Shown here: in pieces, positions 1 to 11,800 of the stretch
How positions within the stretch are numbered: the first letter of the stretch is position 1
Layout of the letters: each line of letters begins with the position of its first letter
Assembly (NCBI GenBank): GCA_024138015.1
Contig: JAMXBB010000003.1
Span: 33,622,796 to 33,686,795, forward strand
From: Lumnitzera littorea
Lineage: Eukaryota; Streptophyta; Magnoliopsida; Myrtales; Combretaceae
DNA length: 64,000 bases
Direction: 5' to 3'
Program-made: the position numbers and the translations under genes
Notes under the pieces: model-generated
What the model was told of the DNA's origin: nothing
Database searches by the model: none
What the model saw: only the letters and a program-made list of their open reading frames with translations

Positions 1-911
1 TATCTTATTGAGATGCTAGTGTTATGCTACTATGCTACAGTAACTTTAGTACATGATCTATTGATAATATGTTTTCATTTGACTTTATATGCCCAATTTT
101 TCACTCCTTAACACTTTGTATGTATAGAATTTTTTTCTTAACATTTTATATACTTATGTTTTATCTTTGTCTCTCACTATTAATAAGTATAGGACTGTTA
201 GCTTCCCATTAGACCATATGAATCAATATAAAAATAATATTTATTAGATATATTCAATTAAATTATTAAAAAATAAAAAAGAAATCAATAAGAAAAAGGC
301 AAAAGAAAAAAATAAATCTCTAGGAGCACATTTTTAATCACTCTAAGGCTTAGCACGGTTAATCTCTACCTTAGAGGCTCTCCTACACCCTTTGAGGTCG
401 TGATTAGAGTAAGTCCCTAGGCCCCACCCAGATTCTTTTTTATTTTTCTATAAATTTATAATAATTTTTATTTCATTATTTATAAGTATATTAAGCATAG
501 GTCAATCCTAAACCCCCAACCGTAGTCGCAAAAACCCCGAGGGTAATGTCCTAAGCCCAAGCAAGAAGATGGTGATATCTTTGATACTTCCTAAAAGCAA
601 TCTCCACCTTCCAAAGCTTATAGGTGGTGTAAAGTCAATACAATCTTTCAAATATCCCAATACAAGTATGGTAGCAAGAGCTGGGATTAGAAAAGCAATA
701 TTTTATTAATTGCATGGGAAGATATAAACATTTGAAAATAAATTTAAATAAGAATCTATATATCAAGAAATGTAAAATAAGAAATCAATGTTATGTTAAG
801 TGGTTTAAATAAGGAATTAGCAAGATGGATGTTATAATGTTGTTAAGTGCATCAAATGTAGTTGCTAGGCACCATGGGGCACTCGTGTAGTGCCTACATG
901 TCCACTTTTAC

Positions 912-944
<33 letters not shown>

Positions 945-1019
945 AATAAGGTAAAAATGATATTAAAAGATTTTAAATAATAAAAAATATGAAAAAAAAT
1001 ATTTGGAAAAAAATTAAAA
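1..1019. other. AT-rich spacer, no gene seen
   Basis: No coding region, RNA gene or bounded mobile element could be supported here. The stretch is strongly AT-rich with a (TA)n microsatellite at about 911-944 and several A-rich runs just before 1019. The A-rich run at 960-1019 abuts the point where the epimerase-like exon on the other strand stops matching its family, so a rearrangement or insertion boundary may lie near 1019. Confidence 0.6.
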
Positions 1020-1447
1020 GCCGTGCAAAATAGGATTTATCTTTGGAATCATTAGGACGTAGTGGTGGAGGATTATCATCGTAGACCCATATTTTATTCC
1101 TTCTGAAGCCATGTTGCTTTTGAGACCCTTGTTTTCCAAACTAATGGAGTGAACAAACAAAACCATGAGCCATCTAGTCCCTGCATTTCTCATCCATACA
1201 AGTGTGTACTGATGTCAATGTCTATTTACCTGCGGAAAACAAGTGGGTAATCTTCCATGGTCAGGACTAAGTGGCTTAAAGGTTGCCTACTGCGGATGGA
1301 AAAAAAAAAAATGGAAGGGTGAAAACTGCAGTTTTACTAAACATTCAATGGTTTCAAATTCATGCTAAAATCATTACCTCACTTCTTTTAAACAACAATT
1401 CTTCTCCAGGGTAGGTTTTCCAAGAAAGAACTTGCCCTCCGTGTAGA
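1020..1447 (-). pseudogene. Glucose-6-phosphate 1-epimerase-like gene fragment, three exons
   Basis: Three minus-strand exons read without stops and join in frame. Exon a (1447-1378) encodes LHGGQVLSWKTYPGEELLF and ends before a GT donor. Exon b (1286-1230) is exactly 19 codons and includes ATFKPL and LPTCFPQ. Exon c (1140 to about 1020) includes FGKQGSQKQHGF and VYDDNPPPLRPND. The introns are 91 and 89 bases with GT/AG ends, and a T-rich tract precedes exon b. In plants the order LHGG..SWK, EELLF, FKP, CFPQFG, QHGFARN, DDNPPPL is typical of D-hexose-6-phosphate epimerases (aldose 1-epimerase superfamily), which interconvert the anomers of glucose-6-phosphate. The usual RGGIP before CFPQ is here DHGRLP, and the protein stops matching near 1020, so the C-terminal half is absent. 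The first exon is also not seen. I infer a gene relic. It could be the edge of a gene disrupted by the adjacent A-rich DNA. It is the only non-transposon coding sequence I recognise. Confidence 0.78.
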
Positions 1448-2436
1448 CTAATTTGCAAAAAACACAAAAGTATGCCAACAAATAAACTAATATGCAGAAA
1501 GAACTTTCACTTTTAATTGTTTTCCAAATCTTTTTAGTTTTTTTTTTTTTATGTATTTACTTTCATTTCTTTTATTTATAAAAAATTGACATACAAGCGC
1601 CCTGTAACGTCCACATTATACGCATTTAATCCTATAATAACAACTCTCGGGCTCTCTTGTTTTAACCACTATATACACCTAATTTTTTGCCCTTCTTAGG
1701 TCCATATTTAGTTTAAAATTCCTTACTTTTTGGAAAAATACCAAAAATATAAAAGAAATAGATAAATATGAAAAATATAAAAAAATTGAAAAGAATGGAA
1801 AATACCGAAAAATTGAAAATTCAAGAAAAGACATTAAAAATTTAAAAATAATAAAAAACTGAAAAATGAGGAAACAAAACCAAAAAATAAAAAAAAAGAG
1901 AAAAAAAATAAGAAAATCCAAAAAATTCAAAAAAAAAATAAAAATTAAATGATCATAAAAAATGTGTTATGATGGTCCATTGAGGTTGGTTCAAGGTAGA
2001 AATGTTTTTTGAGGTTGAAAATGACTTCTAAAATTAAAATAGACGTATGTAATTTGATCAAATTAGGAATTTTAAGTAAAAAAAGGCATTTGTTAAAAAT
2101 CAATTTTTATGGCCTAGATTTGACTAACTCATTTTGAGATATTTTGAAAATTCAAATTTTCATAAAATCATGGCCTCAAATTGCACCATAATTGAACTTA
2201 AAACAGGTATTTTATGGCTATTTGAAGATTTAAAACAAAAGTTAAATATGTGTTGAAAATATATTCCTAATTTAGTCAACTTTGATAAATATTGAAAACA
2301 TTTTGAACATATGATTATTAGACTCAATCTTTACTTGAGGAAAGGAATGCCATTTTTTATTAGTCAAACAATTAAATAGGTCTTGTTTAGGGTCTTTTGT
2401 TTAAAGGAAAATTGAAAAATAAGGTTCAAAATCATG

Positions 2437-2552
2437 GGAAAAGGGACATGGAAAAAAAAAGGAAAAATAAAAAAATAAGAGAACAAAAAGAAAAAAAAGA
2501 GAGGGAAAGAAAAGAAAAGAGAAAAAAAGAAAAGGAAAAAAAAAATAAAGAT
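2437..2552. repeat. Purine-rich low-complexity tract
   Basis: About 115 bases are almost entirely A and G (runs of A broken by G and a few T). It gives a spurious Phe-rich open frame on the opposite strand. No terminal repeats or flanking duplication were seen. Confidence 0.8.
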
Positions 2553-3736
2553 GACACATGTTAACATTTTAAGGTGATACGTATCACTAAATCGTACTGT
2601 GTTAGCCAACTTTTCTAAGTGCTACATAGCACGATCTAGTGTCATCATGTGTTAGTCACGTGGCACACATGTGACTATTACATAATCGTCACGTGGTCTA
2701 ACTATGTGACAATTAAGTTAACTAAGGTCTACTCTTTCTTTCTCTCCTTAGTTCCTTTGCATCAAAGATAGAAGCTTAAAGTGCTAGAGTAACAACTTTT
2801 TTCATATCATACCTAGGTATTTTTACTTAATTTTACTCTTTTTTTGGCTATAAAAAATCATGAATAACATATGGAATAGAAACTAAGAGTAACCGAGTTA
2901 CCTTATCATACAAGAGACCTACTTAGACCCCACTCCACAAAGTAGGTTCTAGATAGGTAAAGCAAGTTATAGGGTAAGTTTCAAATAATAATTTTCTAGA
3001 ACCTGCTTTCGTAAGATAGGGTAATCGTCTGACACGACATCAAAATACATTGTACCCACCTCAAAACCTATACTAGAACTTACCTTATAGAGTATAGGTT
3101 ATCTTATACCCATCTTATAATATTAATTGAATAATATTAATAAATAAAAAACTAATACTATTTCGTTTTTTTAGCCTTAAAGAAAATAACAATAAAAGCT
3201 CAATTTATAATAAAACCTTAAAACTATATGCTCCTATATTTATTACCTTGTCCTTCACTCTTGTTCTTGTTTTCTTTTTAATTGTTTTTTTGATTGTGGG
3301 GTAGGGAAAGGTGTTAGTACTTTCTTTTCTTTTTTAATTATCTCATTTTTATGCTACTTTCTTTCCCTTTTACCAACCATAATCTAGAAAGGTATTGAAA
3401 CATCTCAGATCTTAACTTATCGTTCAATGTATTTTATTAGAGTTAGTTAGCACATGGTTTTTGTATTCTACTATAACAATTTTATCATTTTGATAAAAAT
3501 TTTATTTTGATAATTTCAAAAGAAAAAATAAAAAATATAATTTAGTATAACATAAGAAAGAGTTGAACATTTCTAATTGCAGGAATATTATTTATTTACT
3601 TACCAAAGTTTTATATTGTTATAGTTAAATGTGTTAAAATATAAAAACCTTTGAAATTATTACTATTTGGTTTGTTAGTATAATTATAGGTTTAGTAGTA
3701 ATTATGTGTCTACACAATATTTCAAAAAAAGATGAA

Positions 3737-3767
3737 GTGTGTGTGTGTGTGTGTATATATATATATG
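3737..3767. repeat. Compound (GT)n(AT)n microsatellite
   Basis: Nine GT units run directly into about six AT units. Confidence 0.9.
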
Positions 3768-4688
3768 TCATCAACAAGGTATTAAGTACCCCATAGAATT
3801 TACTAGGCACAAGGTATATGGTAGTTCTAAGGTGCCGTATGATAAGTTCTGACTACAAAAATTTTGAAACCTATACCTATAGGGTGAGTATTAGTAAGGT
3901 GTCATACACTATCCCCGCCCATAGACTCCTAAAAGAAAGGGCATGAAAAATACAATTTGGGCATGCTTAATTTTTAAATTTTTAAAGAAGGAAATTTGCA
4001 TTAAAAAATAAGAAAAATTTTAGGTAGCACATAGACATACATATTTTGCACCCATATTCTATTTGGTAAAAATAGAGCATATTCTTGCAAAATTATTAAG
4101 TAATCAATCAAAATGTGCTAGAACATCCTCAAGACACATGTGCATCTTTATTTTCCAATAGTTCGTGCAAAAATACATCCAATTTTGGCTAAATATAATA
4201 AGAATCGATATGCATATGATCACTTGCCATTCTCATCAAGAGTTAATCTTTTCCTTACATAGATGTTCCTTAAGAAGAAATCACAACCTTATACTATAAT
4301 AAGGATTCTCCCCACTTATTTAAGGCACTCTTAAGCATTGCAAATTCCCTCATTATATACAATTGTTACTTTTTCTCTTTATGTGCTCATGTTGCTAAAT
4401 CTACTCTCTCTCTCTCTCTCTCTCTTTGATTTCTCTTGTTATAGAAAAAAATTAATGCAAGATGAATTTGTTAAACCTTTGATGAGAACAAAATTAAAGT
4501 GAATTTTAATTAATTCATGAAGTGTTAACATTGAGCTAATTGGAAAATAAATTTTATCTTGCTATATCACCCAAAAATATCAATTAGCTCCTTAGTATAT
4601 TCGAAATACTAGAGTTAAAAGTTGAGTTAATTTACTTGCGGACAAATTATATAATAGTATTTGTGTATTGCATGTTTAAGCTTACTAG

Positions 4689-5395
4689 TGTGACAACTCG
4701 GAGCTCTAAATTGAAAGACAATTTTGGTTCTAATCATCAAGCCAACAAAACAATAAAGAGTCATTAACATTTGTGCCGGTAGAAGAAAAGCTTACCAGTT
4801 TGATAGTAAGCATGTGTGTCATCATGACGGTGGCCCTATTTCAACTAGCCATTTAATCATTTAATGCATAACAATAGGAAGACTTTGTGGAGATACTATA
4901 AATGCTCAACAACCCAGCTAAAAATAACGAAAAACTAATATTCTCTTAGAATCTAAAGACATCTTATATTATTTGGCCCTATTACTTACAATTTATCCCT
5001 TGTACTTTCATTGGCTATCAATTAAGAGATAATAAATGTATAGTATTTAAGTGTTTATGCATTACAAAACTCAGAGAGAAAAGGCTCTACACTTATGTAA
5101 TCATTCTGTGTAATTTTGATTAAGGTGACTTATGTAGTTCTTAGAGTATTAAATAGTAAGATTAATAAAATGGTGTAAAGTTCTTGATCGGAGATGATTG
5201 TGGGTTCATTGAGGGTAGAGGCAATTTGAACTCCATATTAAATCTAGGCTTAATTTCTCTATTCCTTTCTCTTTATTTTTCTTCAATTCTTATTGATCAT
5301 TACAATTTGCTCATCTTATTTACTACTTAGATTGTATTTGTTTGATTACATACTAGAGTAAAAATCATAACTTCTAATGCACTATAGTTCTTAGA
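4689..5395 (+). repeat. Copia-1 5' LTR
   Basis: This stretch aligns over most of its length with 14825-15790 once the MITE in the latter is removed. Shared stretches include GAGCTCTA, a matching segment around AAAGCTTA with AAGCAT, and a closing TTGCTCATCTTATTTACTAC in both copies. The start is placed at a TG near 4689. The end is placed just before gag and is uncertain, because the last part of the 3' copy has no clear partner here. Confidence 0.72.
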
Positions 5396-6141
5396 AGGAC
5401 AAGCAATTGATAAGGCTTCTCTTTTAACTAATAGTAATTATCCATATTGAAAATGTAGAATGACAATATTTCTTAAAGTTAAAAATAGATTGTTAGAGTA
5501 AATAGTTGATAGAGAACCCTTTAAAATAGAAGGTAAAGAAGAAAAAAGTTACACTAAGGATGATTGGAAGTTACTTAATTTGAATGATATTGCTATGAAT
5601 ATTCTCCGTTATGCTATAAATTAGAATGAATTAATATAGCTTGTATATATAAAAGTATTAAGAAAATATGGAATGAATTAAGAAACGCATATGAAGGCAT
5701 TAATAAGGTAAGATATGCTAAAATTTGTTTGTTGTGTGATCAATTTGAAAACTTCAAACCATTGATGAAATGCATAATAGGTTTATTAACATCATTAATC
5801 CTTTGAGTGGTCTTGGCAAATCCTTTACTAATTTTGAAATTAACTCCAAAATCCTTAGGTCATTACCAAATGATTGGGAAGTCAAGAGAATCACAATTGA
5901 GGAAGCCTGTGATTTCAACACAATGCGAAAAGAGTAACTTCTTGAAACTCTTAAGATGCATAAAATGGTGAAAAGACAAAGAGAGGATTTCAAGAAGAAA
6001 ACAATTACTCTAAAAGTAATAAAAAAAAAAAAGTACAAGTGAGGAGGAAAATGAGGATGATGATGAAATTGCCAAGATGGTAAGAAAATTTAAAAAGTTT
6101 GTCAAGTTTAATAAGAAGTTAAAGAAGGATAAGGATAACAA

Positions 6142-8736
6142 TGGAAACACCCGAAAATCCATTGTCGAGTTAGTTTTTTTGGTTTTTTTTTTTTATTTAA
6201 AATTGATTTCCCCATTTCCAATTAATACTAAACCCTAACCCATTTAATATTAACCCTCGATTAAAGAAATTGAAAAATTCTAATTTTTTATTGAAAATAA
6301 TTTTTGAAGTTACCACCCGATTGAAGTCGAGAAAAAAAAAAGGAACCGTAACTAATTGGGTTGATTGATTACGATTTAGCTACCGGTCTTTGATTTCAAT
6401 TTAAATGAAGAACTAGAGAATTCCGAATTCGGAGGCTAACCTATTAAACCCTAACGGGTACTACTATCTATTTACTGAAATTAGGAATATTTTTCTTATT
6501 ATAATATTTTTAAAGAAAAAATAAATAAATAAATAAATCAAAAGAAAAAAAGAACCTAAGTTTCTACAGATTTTATCGTCGCTCCAAAGGTGCCTACGTA
6601 CTATCTAATCAGGATCAAATGATCGTAATTCTTTCCGAAAACTTTAGTGTGTTGGTTGGTTTTAATTTTTGAAAACCGACCGAATTTACGTTGTTACTAA
6701 TTTAGTTTATTCAAATAAAATCTAAAGGGCTCTAACTCTTGAGTATTTTTGTTTTATAAAAAAAAAATGCTCTAATAATCCTATTTTTAAAAAGGGTCTT
6801 TTATTAATTTCTATTTAAAGAAAAAACAACTTTCTATGTGATAAACCAAATCTTAAGATATGACCAATACTAATAATACCTAAACTAATATATACGACTA
6901 TCTATCAAAATAAATTAATTCCATATGATACACTAGTATAAGAACTAATACTAAGACTCCTAAACTAACATATACATATATTATATATTATGTTAACTAA
7001 TAAAGTATAATTAATATAACAATATATATATGTAATAAAAACTAATCTTAACAATCCCTTATTTAATATGCATATGTCTTTATATCTATATTACTACTTA
7101 TTAAATAAACATTCACTTAAATTAATATAACATATTTAACTTATATAATAAAGGAAACTAATGCTAAAAGAAATACACTAAACTAATATATACATATATA
7201 TGCTATGTCTAATAAAATAATAATAATAACATGATATAATAACTAAATAAATAGAAATTTTGAACAACTGAACCCGAACTTGCTCGATGAAGGCAGTAGC
7301 GTAGACAGTTTGACGTTAGGGCTCACTGGCGTTGGTTGTTTGCTAGCGTCGGTCACTTGCCAATGTGCACATGTGGATTGTAGTGAAGTGCAATCGGGTT
7401 TACTGTTGTAATCACTATTGCTGCAGTCGTCGTGGAGTTGCCTTATTGTTCTATGATGAGTCATGCGGCCTAAATCTGGGCAAGTTGAGCATTTGTATGT
7501 CGTCGCTGTTTGTTCATTGGCTGATAGAGTATGCTGATTGCTATTGTGAGCTTGCGGATTCGTGTGTCATAGTTGGTCAGTGTTTGTCGAAGTTGGTTAA
7601 TTTGTGTGTTGGGCTATTATAGTGGATGTACGGTCGTTGGGCTTAACAGTTGAGTTTGCTGTAAAGCTGAATGTGCAGTGCAATGCCCGATGGATAGTAG
7701 TGCAGCAACGGATCAAGAAATGTGCTGGTGTGTATGCAACGTATGGGATAGTGGCGTATGCTTCAAGGATGGTGTTGTGTACGCTTAGTTGGAGACTGAT
7801 CCGTGTGTGGGAGTTCAATTGTGGATGACAGTAGTATTGAGTCGCTGTAGAGGAATGTAGTGCGATTTGTGGAACGAAATCAAGTGTGTGCTGTTGAATC
7901 GTGTGGTGAAGCTTGGAGCTGGGTTACGAATAGTAATGGCGAGGACGGAGCAACGATGGACGAACATGCTGTGGCATTGCGAATGAGGCCTAATACTGGA
8001 GCATTCTACTACTGAACGTGTTGGAGTTTTATTGTGGAGTGCCGTAGGTGTTGTCATCGGTGATTTGCAGTTGATCAAGAAAACTGCTGTATGGCCTACT
8101 ATTGTTGTTTTTCTACGTGAAGTGTAGTAAATGGACCCCCTAGGATCCTTCTTCTTTCAGGAGTGTGTATATTTATATTAGCCAAACAAAATCATATCAA
8201 ATCATATTTATTATTAAACTAGATTTGAATTAATTCAAATCTGATTTAATAAAATCAAACTAGATTCAAATGATTTTAATTAGATATGAATCCGTTTTAT
8301 TTATATTGCTTTTGTAAAAGATAGAAAAATAAAAGACATAGGTGCCCAGCAAGACTCAAACCCAAGACCTCAAATTAAATCCAATTCGATATTTCGATAT
8401 TTATCCATTAAGCCGTTAGCTTGTACCTTGACCTTTAATATAACTAAATTGTATTTAAAACACTTGACTACCTAAAATAATTTTTTTTTAGCTAAGTTAA
8501 AACTAAAACTATTTATTCCTATTATAAGTTACTTCCTAAAAATTTACGAAATTTTTTATAATTTTTCCTTTTCTTATTTTTTTTATATTTTCATCATTTG
8601 TTAATTTTTATTATTTTTATCTTTTATTAATTTTTTTGTTTTTTTTATTATTTTATTTTTGAATTAGGACCCTTTTTTGTAAAAAATAAAAAATAAAAAA
8701 TTAGGACTACAGAGGGGCAAAAGTTAGGTGTCTACA
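6142..8736 (+). mobile_element. Solo LTR, about 2.6 kb, Tat/Ogre-like
   Basis: The block begins TGGAAACACC and ends GGTGTCTACA, an imperfect terminal inverted repeat of the kind that bounds many plant gypsy LTRs. The end, with GGGGCAAAAG shortly before GTGTCTACA, is typical of Tat/Ogre-type LTRs. It sits inside copia-1 gag, and coding matches resume immediately outside both ends. No internal coding region is present, so it is read as one LTR left after LTR-LTR recombination. The middle (about 7250-8110) is clearly richer in G, C and CpG than anything around it. I saw no clean five-base target duplication (AACAA before, TCCAT after), so the exact ends or an original duplication may have decayed. 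Confidence 0.75.
8338..8432 (-). repeat. Possible tRNA-like SINE segment inside the solo LTR
   Basis: On the minus strand GGCTTAATGG is followed about 50 bases later by GGGTTTGAGTC, which resemble the A box and B box of tRNA-derived SINEs. No poly(A) tail or flanking duplication is clear, so it may simply be part of the LTR. Confidence 0.25.
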
Positions 8737-8830
8737 TCCATGAAGCAAAAAAAAAAAAAAAGGATGACATCAAATGTTATAATTGCCAAAAACCATAGCA
8801 AATCCAACAATATTATCCATTACTAAAAAA

Positions 8831-11800
8831 GATTGAGTTAAGAAATAAAACCATGGTTGCCACTTAGAGAGAAAACGATTCAAGTCATTTGATAATGAAA
8901 CTTGCTTCATGGCCACTAACAAGAAGGTATGCTAAACTTCACAAAACTCATCTTTTGATGAACCTAAAGACATGTATGATAAGTAATTAAAATAATTAAT
9001 TAAGGTGCTAAAAAAAAAAAGAGTTTTGAATCACATTATAAATAAAGTAGGAGATGAGTTTGATGTCATTAAGAATGATTATAACAAAATTATAGAGAAA
9101 AGATTAGAAGAAGATAATGAGTACTTGAGAATAGTGGTCACAAAATTGACTAAGAAAAATGAAGAATAAGTGGAAGAGAATAGCAAATTGAAGGAAATAA
9201 ATTGCTTACTTGAAAAGAAAGTTGAAAGCTTTTAACATGAGCATGATGATAATCATACCATGGTTGATAAATCAAGAAAATTAGAAATTAGAAATTAGGA
9301 ATGCAATTCTAAAATCTAGTCTAGATGATTTAAAGAAGACTATAGCCAAATTTGTGGATGGGAAAAAAGAATTTAGATAATCTCCTTAGCTCTCAATGGT
9401 AAGGTTTAGATGAAATCGAAATTGGTTATAATAAAGAAAATATTTACAAATCCTATAAGAGTTACTTTGTAAAATTCTCTTGTAAGACTTGTAACCATTA
9501 GGATAGATAAAGTTATATTGCATATACATGTGCAGTACAACATAAAATCTCTTTGAATTATAAAAGCAAAATGGTTTGGTTTCCTAAAGGATAAGTTTAT
9601 ATTATAGCAACTAAACCCAAAGGACCCAATTGAAGATGAGTACCAAAGAAATAACCATTTATCTTATATGATCTTTCAAGACAAAACGGCAAATGGATCT
9701 TGAATAGCGGTTTCTTAAGACACATAACAGGAGATGCATCCAAGTTTGCATCCTTAAACTTAAAACATAATTTGCTTAGCATTAGCTAATTGTGTGATAT
9801 TAGATACAAAGTCACTTTTCTAGTATCAAAGTGTTCTATTAAAAACATTAATAATGACCAAATCCATTTTTAGGAGTATATAAAAAGAAATATTTATAAA
9901 ATCAATTTCAACACCTTTTTAAATTCACTTCAAATTTATTTATCTGCCCAAAACAATGATAGTTGGTTATGGACATAGAAAATTAGAGTATGCTAGCATA
10001 GATATTTTATCAAATTAGCTAAAAGGACTTTATTAAGGAAATACAAATGATTAGTTTTGACAAAAATAGAATATGGCAAACATGTTAACATAGTAAACAA
10101 ACAAAATCATCATTTAAATTAAGAGGAAATTGCAACAAAAAAAAAAACCCCTAAACTTTGATTTAGATACAGATTGACTCTCAAAACTTTCAAAGTGAGG
10201 TTTTTGACTCCATAAAATTTCATAAATTAGCAAATAACCCTTTTAAACTTTAATTTTAGTACGTAAACATCTTTTAAACTTTGATTTTGGTGCTTAAACA
10301 CCTTATAAACTTTAATTTTAGTGTGTAAATATCCCCAAACACCTCATAGTTTAAGGGGGATATCTATGCACCAAAATAAAAGTTTAGGAAGTATTTATAC
10401 ACCAAACACAAAGTTTAAGGGTTATGAGGATTGTTTTGCCAATTTATCAAAGTTTAGAGAGGTAAAAAATTTTACTTTGAAAGTTTAGAGAGGTAAAAAA
10501 CTTTCCACACCAAAGTCAAAGTTTATAAGGGGGTTTTGGCATTTTCCCCTTAAATTAAAGATACTACTTTAACTTCTAGGCTACTCTAATTATTATACAT
10601 TGATTGGTTTGATCCAACTCAAACTTTAAGTTTGGGAAGAAAAAGACATACCTTAATCATAGTTGATGATTTCACTAAATATACTTAGACCTTCTCTTTT
10701 ACAAATACAAATGAAGCATATTATGTATTCTTAAAATATAGCAAGAAAATTTAAAATGAAAAAAGTTTTTCTATTAACTTTATAAGAAACAATCATGGGG
10801 GCCAATTTGAAAATTATGAAACGAAAGACTTTTGTAATAAAATGAAATAGAACACATCTTTTTTATACCTAAAACCTCCGCAATAAAATGGAGTTGCCGA
10901 AAAGAAGAAAAATAAGAATCTTATAGAAATGGATAGAAATATACTTTATGAAAATAACTTACCTAAGTATTTTTGAGTTGAAGTGATAAATATCACATGT
11001 TATGTATCAAATCATATTTTCATTAAGCTAATCCTTAAGAAAACCCTTTATAAGCTTTAAGGAGGCAAAAAACTTAACATATTATATTTCCACTCCTTAA
11101 GTACCAAGTGTTACAAACTCAACAATGGAAAGGAACAACTTGGTAAATTTGATTCAAAATCGAATGAGGTATTTTTCTATACCACTCTTTCAAGTAAAGC
11201 ATATATAGCTTATAATAAAAAAACTTTAGTTATAGAAGAATCTATTCATGTTACATTTGATGATACGTTTGCATATAGAGAGTTCAATGATGAAATTGAT
11301 AATATCAATGCTCAATTGGATAGTCTTAGCTTTGATAAAGATCAATATAAATCAAAAGAAAAAGAAATCTCTAGGGAAGATGAAATTATTGATAATTCTA
11401 ATATAGACTTGCCTATTGAATGAAGATTTGTGAAAAACAACCCTAAAAACTTTATCATAGATGAATCATTTAACAGGATGCAAACTAGAGCCTCCCTAAA
11501 GAACTTAAGTAATGTAGTGTTCTTATTTCAACTAGAACCTAAACATATTGATGGAGCTATAAAAGATGAATTTTGGAATCAAGAGATGCAAGATGAGCTC
11601 AATTAATTCACTAGAAATAAGATATGGGACTTAGTGTCTAAGCTCAATGGTAGATCAGTAATTGGAGCTAAATGGTTATTTAAAATCAAGTTAGATGAAA
11701 CTAAGATAATAACAAGGAACAAGGCATGCTTAGTTGTTAAATGGTACAATTAAGAAGAAGAAATTGATTTTGATGAGACATTTTCTCCAACTATTAGATT

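Larger units (their letters stand above)
1451..4683. other. AT-rich spacer with low-complexity tracts
   Basis: No gene or bounded element could be supported. Visible contents are strongly A-rich DNA at about 1730-1960, a purine tract at 2437-2552, a (GT)n(AT)n microsatellite at 3737-3767 and a (CT)n run at 4404-4425. Apparent open frames on the minus strand in this stretch are Phe/Ile/Leu-rich translations of the A-rich DNA and look non-coding. Confidence 0.6.
5402..8830 (+). pseudogene. Copia-1 gag (UBN2-type) and zinc knuckle, split by a solo LTR
   Basis: Gag of copia elements forms the cytoplasmic virus-like particle that packages element RNA. The frame opens around 5402 and reads motifs typical of plant copia gag: TIFLKVKNRLLE near 5465, LLCDQFENFK near 5730, and KILRSLPNDWEVKRITIEEA near 5850-5910, interrupted by stops. 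An acidic/lysine-rich tail (SEEENEDDDE, KKLKKDKD) follows at 6040-6140. The frame is then cut by the solo LTR at 6142-8736 and resumes at 8737 with a lysine run and CYNCQKP, the start of a CCHC zinc knuckle whose later His and Cys are lost (about 8770-8815). The break lies between two halves of one gag gene, which is good evidence that the LTR arrived later. It is non-functional because of the stops, the insertion and the broken knuckle. Confidence 0.82.

Noticed and set aside
1679..2609. Open frames on the minus strand rich in Phe, Leu and Ile
   Set aside because: They are translations of A-rich low-complexity DNA without any domain.
7243..8078. Several overlapping open frames on both strands in the GC-rich core
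   Set aside because: They overlap one another on both strands, lack recognisable domains and lie within an LTR; open length is explained by higher GC.
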